From contig JAWLCV010000015.1 of the NCBI GenBank assembly GCA_041686955.1, positions 1-64,000 on the forward strand: 64,000 nucleotides of DNA, in the 5' to 3' direction. Of this stretch, positions 15,763 through 27,189 are shown piece by piece. The position numbers and the translations under genes are program-made. Below the pieces are notes generated by a model. That model was not told the origin of the DNA. It searched no databases and worked only from the letters and a program-made list of their open reading frames with translations. Numbering within the stretch: position 1 is the stretch's first letter; the number at the start of each line of letters is the position of its first letter. The DNA comes from UBA7803 sp041686955 (lineage in GTDB: Bacteria > Pseudomonadota > Gammaproteobacteria > Pseudomonadales > Azotimanducaceae).

Positions 15763-18461
15763 GTGGCTTCCCCGGACAGGAACAGATAGTCGAGGCACGC
15801 GCCCGGCTTCTCCCCGCCGTGCCCCTCCCGGTGAAACGCGGCCTCGATCCCGCGGCCATCGTCAACCGAAGCGGCATCCTGGCCGCGGCCGTCCAGGCGG
15901 TAGGCCCGGACCAATTCGCTGCGCCAGTGGCGGTTCCATGGACACCGCTCGACCGCCTGCTCCATCAGGGAGATCCCGTCGCCGCGGTGGCCCTTGCACA
16001 GGCAGATCAGGCCCAGCATGAAGCGCGCGGCGGCGTGCTCGGGCAGGTGGCGGAGCAGCAGCTCGAAGCGGTACTCCGCCGCATCGAGATCGCCCCGGCG
16101 GTAGTGGTCCACCCCGATGTTCAGCCACCCGGGCTCCGGCAAGGTGACCATCTCGATGGGGTCCCAGGTAATCCTGCGGTTGGTGCCGGCGATCAGCGGC
16201 TTCAAATGTCGCCGGTGCGGCCGCCACCGGCCTTTCGAGCTGGTGTAGAGGGGCTGGCGAACCTGCCAGACACTGGCGGTCCTGACAGGGCGCTCCAGGG
16301 CGTCGAACCGGAGCACCTGAGGCTCCCAGCCGACGCCGATGTAATCCAGCATGCGGCGGGCGCTGGCCTCCGGATCATCCACAACGTCTTCGTACCGGAT
16401 CTCGAGAATTTCACCGGGGAACAGCCGCTGCCAGTGGTGCATGAGCAGGTTGTGGTCCGCGAGCTGCTCGCCGATCCACTCGAGATCGTAGGCGAACCCC
16501 ATGGCGCCGTGCTTGCTGGCAAAGTCGAGAAAGTAGTTGGAGACGGCGACGTCGCGGGGATCGCGGCGCACGGAAACGATCTTCGCTCGGGGAAACAGCA
16601 ACTTGATCAGGCCGATGTTCTCGAAGTTGTGCGGCAGCTTGTCCACCACGTGCGCCGCGTCGGGGGCAAGATCCCTCAGCTCATTCAGGAGGTCCTCGGC
16701 AACGCCCCGGGCCACGGCCGGATCGAGGTCGTCCACGCAATCCGGGTAGCCGCGCCCCGAACCGGTTCGGCGTTCCCAGCGCTCGAGCCCGGCGATCACC
16801 CGGGGGATCGTGCCCAGCTCGCCGGCGCCGTGGATCCGGCTGTGGCCGGCCATCATCTGCTCCACCAGGGTGGTGCCCGAGCGGGGCATGCCGACGACGA
16901 ACACCGGCAGATCCGATTCGTGCCCCGAGCCGGGACGGTGGTCATAGAGTGCCCTCGAGAACGCATGCCGGATGCGCGCGCACCGCTGACGGTGGGCCCT
17001 CGGGTCGTAGCAGAGCAGCCGGCGGACGGCGGCATTGCCCTCGGCGGCGAGAGCGAAGGCCCTTTCGTAATCCTCCCGCTTCTCCCACGCGGCGGCGAGC
17101 TGAAACAGCAAGCCGGCGTGCACCGAGCCTTCGGCGCTCGGGGTGCGTGCAAGTCGCTCGAGACGATCGAGGGTATCTTCGTCGTCGGGAAAGCGCCGCG
17201 CGTGGAAGAGCGCACCGTGGCCGCGCACCGGGTCGACGGCCTTGGCCCGTTCGAACAGCGCCACCGCCTCGTCGAGGCGCCCGACCTGCAACAGGAGCTG
17301 GCCCAGCCCGTGCAGCGCGTCGACCATCCGTGGCTGTTGCTCCAACGCCTGCCGAAAGCGCCGCTCGGCGCCCTGGCGATCCCCCTCGTGGGCCTCCACT
17401 TCGGCGAGCGCGAGCTCGACCCGCAGCGTGAGCTCACCGAGGTCGTGGGGCTGCGCGCCCATCTCCCCGGCGGCGCCGGGGTTTGGACCGGCGCGGGTGG
17501 CCAGCCGGTGCCGGGCCCGCTCCACGGCCTCTCTGGCCAGAGCGCCATTCCACGGCAGCGCCATAGACGACAGCCGTATCCACAGCAACTCGGTCGCCGC
17601 GTCCCGGGCCTCCGCAAGCTCGATGGCCCGGCGCAGCAGCGCCACGGCGTGTTGCGCGCGCCCCTGGAGATGCGCCAGGTCGGCGAGCTGGAGCCAGAAC
17701 GCCCGGTGTTCCGGGCAACCGCGCAACCCGACGCGCAGCCACTCCTCCGCCTGGGCGTGGCGATCGCGGGCGGCCAGGCGCTCCGCCAGACCGCACACCA
17801 GGTCGCACCAGTCCGCTTCGCCGGCCACGTCCCGCTCGACCTCGACCCAGGCCTCGGCTGCGTCGAACCGCTCCAGAGCCAGCCAAAGATCGAGTTGCAG
17901 ACACCGCAGCTGCTGGCTGTGGACACGACGCTGGTGCTCCGGCCACTCCTCCCACTCCTTCGACCAGAACGCCCACGCGGCCCGCAGACACCCATCCATG
18001 TCGGCCAGACGGCCTTCGTCCCGATACAGCCGCAGCAGATTCAGGTACGCGGCCAGGCTCGGCTGCAGAGCAAGGCTGCGCTCGTACAGCGCCAGGGCCT
18101 CCCCGCAGCGTCCCTGCTGCAGTCGGCACCCGGCCAGACGAGCCAACAGCGCGGCGCGGTCGCCCGCCGCCTCGGGGGCCACCTCCCTCTGCGTCGCTTC
18201 CAGAATGGCGACGGAGCGCTCCCACTCGCCCAGCGCCATGTGAGCTGCCGCCAGATCGAGGCGCGCGGCGACCTCCAGCCGTTCGCCATGTATGGACGCC
18301 AGCCGGCGGCGCGCCGCGGAACCGTCACCGAGGTGGACCTCCGCCAGGGCCAGAAGCACCTGTACCCCCGGGTCAAGGGGATCGGCGTCCAGGCAGGCCT
18401 CGCGCAGACTCGAGTAGCTGTGTTGCTCCGCCAGTCGACGGAGCACGGTCAATGCCGCCAT
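15759..18461 (-). CDS. TPR-repeat sulfotransferase
   Basis: A 900-residue protein. Residues about 1-480 are tetratricopeptide-like helical pairs (e.g. AVALFERAKAVDPVRGHGAL). Residues about 515-770 form a PAPS-dependent sulfotransferase domain: the 5'-phosphosulfate loop VVGMPRSGTTLVEQMM near 520, and the 3'-phosphate motif VSVRRDPRDVAVSNYF near 628. A further TPR-like segment closes the protein. It lies 17 bases after the adhesin gene and overlaps the tolC gene, so it is embedded in the secretion operon. The inferred role is sulfation of the exported protein, or of a glycan on it, before export; the TPRs would recognise the acceptor. The acceptor is not proven. Confidence 0.9.
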   Translation of the reverse strand: MAALTVLRRLAEQHSYSSLREACLDADPLDPGVQVLLALAEVHLGDGSAARRRLASIHGERLEVAARLDLAAAHMALGEWERSVAILEATQREVAPEAAGDRAALLARLAGCRLQQGRCGEALALYERSLALQPSLAAYLNLLRLYRDEGRLADMDGCLRAAWAFWSKEWEEWPEHQRRVHSQQLRCLQLDLWLALERFDAAEAWVEVERDVAGEADWCDLVCGLAERLAARDRHAQAEEWLRVGLRGCPEHRAFWLQLADLAHLQGRAQHAVALLRRAIELAEARDAATELLWIRLSSMALPWNGALAREAVERARHRLATRAGPNPGAAGEMGAQPHDLGELTLRVELALAEVEAHEGDRQGAERRFRQALEQQPRMVDALHGLGQLLLQVGRLDEAVALFERAKAVDPVRGHGALFHARRFPDDEDTLDRLERLARTPSAEGSVHAGLLFQLAAAWEKREDYERAFALAAEGNAAVRRLLCYDPRAHRQRCARIRHAFSRALYDHRPGSGHESDLPVFVVGMPRSGTTLVEQMMAGHSRIHGAGELGTIPRVIAGLERWERRTGSGRGYPDCVDDLDPAVARGVAEDLLNELRDLAPDAAHVVDKLPHNFENIGLIKLLFPRAKIVSVRRDPRDVAVSNYFLDFASKHGAMGFAYDLEWIGEQLADHNLLMHHWQRLFPGEILEIRYEDVVDDPEASARRMLDYIGVGWEPQVLRFDALERPVRTASVWQVRQPLYTSSKGRWRPHRRHLKPLIAGTNRRITWDPIEMVTLPEPGWLNIGVDHYRRGDLDAAEYRFELLLRHLPEHAAARFMLGLICLCKGHRGDGISLMEQAVERCPWNRHWRSELVRAYRLDGRGQDAASVDDGRGIEAAFHREGHGGEKPGACLDYLFLSGEAT

Positions 18462-18478
18462 GATCGCGCCCGATCAGA

Positions 18479-21310
<2,832 letters not shown>

Positions 21311-21490
21311 TGCTCACCGAGCCTGGAAACGTGCACGTAAGCTGAACCCATGATCCGGATGCTCGTCGCTCTTCTCTATTGCAGCCGGCCACCCCCACTG
21401 CTCGTGGCCGCTCACGGCTTTGCAAATCCCTTGCCAGAAACGCCCGCAGCCAACACCGAACCCGCGGCCGCCACCCCGGCAGCTCGTCGA

Positions 21491-22726
21491 TCACCGCGCT
21501 TCCGAGCCGGTCAGCCGCTGCTGGTAGTCGAGCTCGCTCCGCAGGCCGGCAATCAGCTCGGCCGGAGCGCCAGCGTCCGCCGCGGCCCGCAAAGACCTAT
21601 CGGCGTCCTCCAGCGCGCCGCGCGCGAGCTCGGCGAGGGCGCGGTTGATCAATTGCTGGCGCACCGACTCCAGCCCGATTCTGGCTTCCGCGGATCCCGG
21701 GTTCTGCGCCAGCACCCGGCTGTACAACGTGTAGGCGCTCGCGTGTGCAGGGGTGGCCAGGCGGCCCTGCGCCAGGGCCAGGTCAGCCGCGATCCGATCC
21801 CGCCGCAGCTCCAGCTCCGCGGCCAGCGCCCGCACAGCCCGGCCGGTCTCCTCGAGCTCCGCAACCACTGGGGGATCCGGCTGCTGCTCACCCCTCGGTG
21901 CACCCACGGTCGCCTCCGCGACGCGGGCGCTCCGTTCGCTCCGGGGCAGCGACCGTCGCTGCACGGGCGGCACCACCACCGGCGCGATGGCCCGCGCGGG
22001 CTCGGATTGCGGTTCCGGCAATGCGCCCGGCACCCGCCCCGCGGCCCTCTCTTCGGATTCGCGATGCGGGAGCGCGCCCGGCGCAGGAGGCGACGACGCG
22101 GACGCTGACAGCGGGGCCCCGCCGACGGGGGTGGGCGGTTCGGTCACGGTGCCCTCCCGCATCACCGGATGCAGCAGCGCCGTGCCGATGCCGGCCAACG
22201 ACATCAACACCGCCAGCAGCGGAATGGGCATCCGGTACCGGCGCCTGCCGGTTCGTGCCGCGCGCGGGCGCAGTCCACCCGATGCCGCCCTCTGCGGCCC
22301 CCCAGGGCCCGCTGGTGTGGGCGGCCGCAAAACACGAACCTTGACGAGGTTCCCGGGCACCGGTTCGGTGAAGTCGGTGCCGAGCCGCACGAGGTTGTGA
22401 GGCAGATGGAGCTCCGCCCAGCGATGGCGCGGCAAGGTCTCACGGCTGCCACGCGACCCTTCGGCGGCTTCCAACCGGTAGCCGCGGACTCCACGGAGCA
22501 ACAGCTCGCCCTCGTCCGCCACATCCAGCTCGAGCTGCGCGTGCGCCGGATCGAAACAGAGCACGCCCGCCGGACTCTCTCCGAGGCTCATGCCCGGCCG
22601 CACCCGCACCACCACTTCGCCGTGGCAGGCGATCAGGAACCACGCTCTCGCGTTTTCGTTGGCCGGCGGCCCCGTCGCGGGGGTATCGCGGACAACGATC
22701 TCGGGCACGCTGTGGGAACTGGACAT
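21491..22726 (-). CDS. Membrane protein with FHA-like N-terminus and TPR-like C-terminus
   Basis: A 411-residue protein from the ATG at 22726; an upstream in-frame codon at 22807 adds an implausible Cys-rich extension. Residues about 1-140 look like a beta-rich FHA-type module (VVRVRPGMSLGESPAGVLCF; HLPHNLVRLGTDF). A single hydrophobic segment follows at about 170-190 (IPLLAVLMSLAGIGTALLHP). A long Pro/Ala/Arg linker and a coiled-coil/TPR-like C-terminus (ASAYTLYSRVLAQNPGSAEA) make up the rest. It is the first gene of the secretion/sulfotransferase operon, 180 bases ahead of the adhesin gene. A role as inner-membrane scaffold or regulator of export is possible; no established family is recognised. 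Confidence 0.65.
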   Translation of the reverse strand: MSSSHSVPEIVVRDTPATGPPANENARAWFLIACHGEVVVRVRPGMSLGESPAGVLCFDPAHAQLELDVADEGELLLRGVRGYRLEAAEGSRGSRETLPRHRWAELHLPHNLVRLGTDFTEPVPGNLVKVRVLRPPTPAGPGGPQRAASGGLRPRAARTGRRRYRMPIPLLAVLMSLAGIGTALLHPVMREGTVTEPPTPVGGAPLSASASSPPAPGALPHRESEERAAGRVPGALPEPQSEPARAIAPVVVPPVQRRSLPRSERSARVAEATVGAPRGEQQPDPPVVAELEETGRAVRALAAELELRRDRIAADLALAQGRLATPAHASAYTLYSRVLAQNPGSAEARIGLESVRQQLINRALAELARGALEDADRSLRAAADAGAPAELIAGLRSELDYQQRLTGSEAR

Positions 22727-22859
22727 GACGGTTGATCGGAGTTCCGGATGCTCCGCCCCCTCGTTGCAACCGGTTTTGCAACTAATGTGCCACGGCCCGG
22801 TAGCCACCGCGCGGCGCGCGGGAGCGCGGTGTCCGCTGCGACCCCGGACCCTCAGCTAG

Positions 22860-22872
22860 CTAAATCCTTTAG
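22860..22872. promoter_or_regulatory. Palindromic site upstream of acyl-CoA ligase gene
   Basis: CTAAA-TCC-TTTAG is a perfect 5+5 inverted repeat, 40 bases before the ligase start codon. Its outer bases resemble the palindrome at 27095-27109 (10 of 15 positions when aligned), so it may be a weaker site for the same GntR/FadR regulator. Inference only. Confidence 0.4.
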
Positions 22873-22912
22873 ACTTCTCTACCGACCCGCTCGATCAGCC
22901 ACGGAGACGTTC

Positions 22913-24791
22913 ATGCCCGCCGAACCCGCACTACCGCCATACGCCCCCACGATCCCGAACATGCTCGGGCATGCGGCCCGCCACTATGGAGATCAGGAGT
23001 TGCTGGTGCGCGGCGCCGACCGCCTGACGTTCGCAGAGTTGGAGCGACGGTCCCTCGCCGCGGCGCGAGCCCTGGTAGCGGCCGGCGTCGGCAAAGGCAG
23101 CCATGTGGGCGTGCTGCTGCCCAACGGCCCGGAGTTCGCCGTGGCATTCATGGCCGCGGCGCGCATCGGTGCGGTGGTGATTCCCATGAGCACCCTGTAC
23201 CAGGCACGGGAACTCGGGTGGGTACTGAACCACGCGGACATCGACACGCTGATCATTGCTCCGTCCTACCTGCACCACGACTACCTGGCGCGGCTCGAGC
23301 AGGCCCTGCCAGCCCTGGCCGGCCAGAGCGGCGAGCGGCTTCTCCTGGAGGAAGCGCCTCATCTGCGCCGTGTCTATGTCTGGGCCGACGCCGTGCCCCC
23401 ATGGGCCCGGAGCGCCGGCGCGCTGCTCGACGGCGACGCTGCCGTCGGCGAGGGCCTGGTACGCGCCATGGAAGCGGCCGTCACCCCGGCGGATCACGCC
23501 TTCATGATCTACACCTCCGGCAGCACCGCGGAGCCCAAGGGCGTGGTGCACGCCCACGGCAACAGCGTGCGCCACTCTTACCAGATGGCGACGGTGTACG
23601 CGCTGCCGAAGCCCGGCGAGCGTGTGCTGTCGTCGCGACCGTTCTTCTGGATCGCGGGCCTGTCGGCCACGCTCTTCTACGCCATGCACGGCGGCTTCTG
23701 CCTGGTGATCCCCGACGGCCCCGAGCCGACGAGCTACCTGCGCCTCATGGAGGCGGAGCGCGCCGACTTCGTCACCGGCAGCGCCCCCTCGTTCGCAGCC
23801 ATCATCAAACAGGCGACCGCCGACGACAGCGCTCTGTCGCTGGTGCAGATCGTCACCGACTACGCCGGGGTGGTGGACCGGACGGCGACGCCGCCGCGCT
23901 TCGTCTGCGATCGCCTCGAGGCACTGATCTCTGCCGCCGAGGCCGAGCGCACACGGTCGCGCATGCCGAGCATCTACGGCATGACCGAAACCACCAGTGC
24001 CTACGTGTCCCTGCCCGCACCGGAACGTGTGCCCGAGGACAGGGTCGGCGCCAACGGCAAACCGGCGCCCGGCGCGTTCGTGCGTATCGTCGACCCGGAA
24101 ACCCGCGCTCCGCTGCCCCCCGGCGAGCCCGGCGAGTTGCTCGCCGGCGGCTACTCGCTCATGGCGGGGCTCTACAAGCGCGAGCGCCACGAAACCTTCC
24201 TCGGCGAGGTCCTCTACCCCACCGGGGACATGTGCAAGGTGGACGAGGAAGGCTGGGTGACCTTCGTCACCCGTCTCTCGGAGATGATCAAGATCAGCGG
24301 CGCCAACGTGGCGCCGCTGGAGGTGGAGAGCCTGCTCAATGCCCGCGAGGCCATCCGCGAGAGTGCCGTGGTCGGGGTCGAGCGCGACCGCCGCACCGAG
24401 CTCGTGGCCGCCGTGGTCCTCCACGAGGGCGCAAGCCTCGACGAGCAGGCGCTGATCGCCGAGCTCAAGGGCGAGCTGTCTTCGTTCAAGGTGCCGAAGC
24501 GCATCGTCGTCATGACGGANNNNNNNNNNNNNNNNNNNNNNNNNNNNNNNNNNNNNNNNNNNNNNNNNNNNNNNNNNNNNNNNNNNNNNNNNNNNNNNNN
24601 NNNNNNNNNNNNNNNNNNNCCACGAGGGCGCAAGCCTCGACGAGCAGGCGCTGATCGCCGAGCTCAAGGGCGAGCTGTCTTCGTTCAAGGTGCCGAAGCG
24701 CATCGTCGTCATGACGGATGCCGAGGTGCCGCGCACCGCGACCGGCAAGATCCACAAGCCGCGCCTGAAGATCCTGCTCGGCAACGCCTGA
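22913..24791 (+). CDS. AMP-dependent acyl-CoA synthetase/ligase, interrupted by an assembly gap
   Basis: An adenylate-forming ligase that activates a carboxylic acid to its CoA thioester. Start at 22913 follows GGAGA. The P-loop FMIYTSGSTAEPKGVVHAHG, the A5 motif SIYGMTETTSAYV, YPTGDMCKVDEEGWV and the C-terminal catalytic Lys (RTATGKIHKPRLK) are present. The coding frame is broken only by 100 N followed by a copy of the preceding 99 bases. If the gap plus one copy (24520-24718) is removed, the frame closes exactly and gives 559 residues, normal for the family. It is therefore probably intact in the genome. It is the first rightward gene of the catabolic cluster; acid substrate unknown. Confidence 0.88.
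24421..24718. other. Scaffold gap (100 N) flanked by identical 99-bp contig ends
   Basis: Bases 24421-24519 and 24620-24718 are identical, separated by exactly 100 N (24520-24619). The equal flanks and the round N count are the mark of two contigs overlapping by 99 bases that were scaffolded but not merged. The ligase reading frame is restored if one copy and the N are dropped. Confidence 0.9.
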
Positions 24792-24795
24792 GCGC

Positions 24796-24811
24796 CCGGC
24801 CGCCCGGCCGG
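24796..24811. terminator. GC-rich hairpin between convergent ligase and transporter genes
   Basis: CCGGCCG and CGGCCGG are perfectly complementary with two bases between them, leaving a six-pair stem with a four-base loop. It lies in the 24-base space between two convergent stop codons, where a bidirectional terminator is expected. There is no T-tract, so it may act as a 3'-end stabiliser instead. Confidence 0.45.
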
Positions 24812-24815
24812 ACGT

Positions 24816-26195
24816 TCACCGCCGGGCGCCGTGGCGCGCGTCGAGCTCGCGGCGCAGGGCCTCCTGCTCGACCCGGCCGAGCGGGAACCGGTACAGCAGA
24901 TACGCCGCGATCAGCATGGGAATAGGCGGGAAGATGACGAACACGTACTTCAAGGCGGCGATGGCCGACGGGTCGTTGTCGAGCCCGAGCTCCGGCTGGA
25001 AACCCATCCACGACAGAAAGGGAAACACCAGCGGCACGGCGATGGCCGGGACGAACTTCTGCGTCATCTCCACCAGGGCGTAGAACGTGCCGGTACGCTC
25101 CTCGCCGGTAGCCACGGTGTCCGAGTCCACCACGTCCGCGACGATGGAGCGAAGCACGAACGCCGGCCCGGTGGTGAAGACGCCGAGGAGCCCGGCGATG
25201 ACGGCGAAGGCCACCACGTCCCCGGGGCCGAGAAAGATCAGCATCATGGACGACACCGCCCCGGCGCTGTAGGTGACGGTGAGCAGCCGGTGCTTCTCGA
25301 AGTGCCGGCTGATGCGGATCCAAAGGGGTATCGACGCCAGGCTCACCACGAAGATCACGAGCAGCAGGGTCGACACAAGGCGCGGCGACTCCAGCACGTA
25401 AGCGATGTAGAAGAAGCTGATGGCAGTGGCGATGGAGAACGGCAGCGCGGCGAAGATGTCGATGACGATCAGGCGCATCATCACCCGGTTGCCCACCAGC
25501 TTGCGCCAGCTCGTCAGCAGGTCCAGGCGGTTCACCAGGGTCCGCGCAACCCGGCTCGGCCGCTCCCGCACCTTCGACACCACCACTGCGGTGGCCAGAG
25601 GCAGCGTGATCAGCACGAAGATGGCGATGATGAAGAGCTTGTCGCCGTTGGCCATCTCCGGATCGTCGGAGGCCAGCTCGACGATCATGGGTATACCGAA
25701 CGCGACCACCGGCGCCAGGCCCCCCACGGCGGCGCGCCAGCCCTGGATACGGGAACGCTCGTGGTACTCGTCCGAGAGTTCCGCCCCCCACGCCTGGTGG
25801 TTCAGGCCGTAGATCGTCTGGCCGAGCTGCAGCAGGCACATGGCGGCCAACGCGTAGACCACGGAGATGTGCTCGACGAACAGCTGCGGCATGAACAACA
25901 GCGCACACGCCGCCATCAGCAGCGGCGTGCCGAGCACCAGCCAGTGTCTGCGCCGGCCCCAGGGACTGCGATACCGGTCGCAGATCACCCCGGCTACCGG
26001 GTCGGAGACGATGTCGAAGATCCGCGCCACCAGAATGATCAGCGCCCAGGCGTTCAGCGACATCCCCAGCTCGCCGGTGAAGAACGGGGCGAGAAAGAAG
26101 CCGATGGGGAAGAACAGGGATGCCAGCGGCACCGCCGGCAGCGCGTAGAGAAAAAGCTGCGGCGTGGTCAGGCGCGCTGGTGCGGAGTCGGCCAT
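24816..26195 (-). CDS. MFS transporter, GPH (glycoside-pentoside-hexuronide) cation symporter type
   Basis: A 459-residue, twelve-helix inner-membrane carrier. The N-terminal half has the family signature around ILVARIFDIVSDPVAGVICD and the loop DRYRSPWGRRRHWL. The second half has the matching inter-helix signature WIRISRHFEKHRLL. It lies 31 bases downstream of the GntR regulator on the same strand, so the regulator probably controls it. In this catabolic setting it may import the acid or glycoside that the cluster degrades rather than a sugar; the substrate is not readable from sequence. Confidence 0.87.
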   Translation of the reverse strand: MADSAPARLTTPQLFLYALPAVPLASLFFPIGFFLAPFFTGELGMSLNAWALIILVARIFDIVSDPVAGVICDRYRSPWGRRRHWLVLGTPLLMAACALLFMPQLFVEHISVVYALAAMCLLQLGQTIYGLNHQAWGAELSDEYHERSRIQGWRAAVGGLAPVVAFGIPMIVELASDDPEMANGDKLFIIAIFVLITLPLATAVVVSKVRERPSRVARTLVNRLDLLTSWRKLVGNRVMMRLIVIDIFAALPFSIATAISFFYIAYVLESPRLVSTLLLVIFVVSLASIPLWIRISRHFEKHRLLTVTYSAGAVSSMMLIFLGPGDVVAFAVIAGLLGVFTTGPAFVLRSIVADVVDSDTVATGEERTGTFYALVEMTQKFVPAIAVPLVFPFLSWMGFQPELGLDNDPSAIAALKYVFVIFPPIPMLIAAYLLYRFPLGRVEQEALRRELDARHGARR

Positions 26196-26226
26196 CAGCG
26201 GGTGTTCGCCCCGCCGAAACGCTCCT

Positions 26227-27027
26227 TCAACTCACGACCTCGACGATTGTCTTGGCGCCGAAGCGGCGCAGGACGCGCCGCGAGTTCTCGAGATGCTTGC
26301 GCAGATGCGCCTCGGCGCCAGCACCATCCCCCGCCTCCACCAGTTCGAGCAGACGCGCCTCGGAGCGCACACCCTGGCGCGCCAGCTCCACGTCGTACCG
26401 CACCCCCACGGCCGAGAGCAACTGCGCCTCCCAGATGCTGTGCATCACCTGCCCGAGCAGGTTCAGGGTCTCGTTCCCGGAGCCCTCGATGACCAGCCGG
26501 TGGAACTCCGCGGCGTGAAGAGAGTAGGCCTCGCCGTCGTCGATGCGGGCGTCGATATCCTCGATCATCGCGTGCAGCCTCTGCAACACCGCCTTCGGCC
26601 GCCGCTCGGCGAACAGTCGTGCCGCGGGCGGCTCGATGAGCATGCGCGCCTCGTAGACGTCGCCCAGGGTGGTCTGGCGGGACTGCAGATACAGCCCGGC
26701 GTAGCGCGCCACCACGTCCACGTCCGGCTGGTGGACCGTGGCTCCGCCCCGCGCACCGCGCGAGACGCTGATGAGCCGCTCGGTTTCCAGAACGCGGAAG
26801 GCCTCGCGCATGGTCGGACGGGAAACGCCGAACTCCTCGATCAGCGATGATTCCGGCGGCAGGCTATCACCCTCCTTCAACTCCCCGCGAACGATGCGGC
26901 GTCGGAGCTCCCGCGCCACCAGCTCGGCGGTCTTCGGCACCCGCACCGCCGTTCCCCGGCCCCACCGGTATCCGTTCTCGTCTGCTTTCACCCGCGCATC
27001 CTTCCCGCCCAGAGAAACCCGAAGCAT
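26227..27027 (-). CDS. GntR-family (FadR subfamily) transcriptional regulator
   Basis: A 266-residue regulator. The winged helix is at about residues 25-90 (VARELRRRIVRGELKEGDSL, ESSLIEEFGVSRPTMREAFR, VLETERLISVSRGARGGA). The C-terminal FCD effector domain carries the expected helical metal/ligand site (EARMLIEPPAARL; HAAEFHRLVI). The ATG at 27027 is used; a GTG at 26991 has the better Shine-Dalgarno (GGAAGG) and is an alternative. It heads a two-gene leftward unit with the MFS transporter and is divergent from the CaiB gene, with a perfect palindrome between. It probably senses an intermediate of the cluster's pathway. Confidence 0.9.
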   Translation of the reverse strand: MLRVSLGGKDARVKADENGYRWGRGTAVRVPKTAELVARELRRRIVRGELKEGDSLPPESSLIEEFGVSRPTMREAFRVLETERLISVSRGARGGATVHQPDVDVVARYAGLYLQSRQTTLGDVYEARMLIEPPAARLFAERRPKAVLQRLHAMIEDIDARIDDGEAYSLHAAEFHRLVIEGSGNETLNLLGQVMHSIWEAQLLSAVGVRYDVELARQGVRSEARLLELVEAGDGAGAEAHLRKHLENSRRVLRRFGAKTIVEVVS

Positions 27028-27094
27028 ACCACCGTCACGCCGCCGACGACCCGGGCACCCGACACGGGGGACGGGGTAGCCGGCAGGTTTAACA

Positions 27095-27109
27095 TCTAAC
27101 GACGTTAGA
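27095..27109. promoter_or_regulatory. Perfect palindrome, operator candidate for the GntR/FadR regulator
   Basis: TCTAACGACGTTAGA is a perfect 7-1-7 palindrome in the divergent promoter region between the gntR-MFS unit (leftward) and the CaiB CoA-transferase gene (rightward). Related sequences occur at 32616-32636 and, less closely, 28919-28939 and 22860-22872, all in promoter regions of the same cluster. Confidence 0.65.
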
Positions 27110-27189
27110 AGAAACATTGACTTGAGGGTTCAACGCTGTAGCCTTCGTGCGGCCCGCCGAAGCGCCGATTGCAGACGAGGAAGATGATC

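Noticed and set aside
21311..21490. 63-codon leftward frame (21303-21494) between the adhesin and FHA-like genes
   Set aside because: Composition is Arg/Trp-rich without a ribosome-binding site, and it overlaps both flanking genes; treated as a 180-base intergenic region.
24421..24718. Genuine tandem duplication inside the ligase gene
   Set aside because: Two exact 99-bp copies separated by exactly 100 N, with the frame closing on removal, point to unmerged contig ends.
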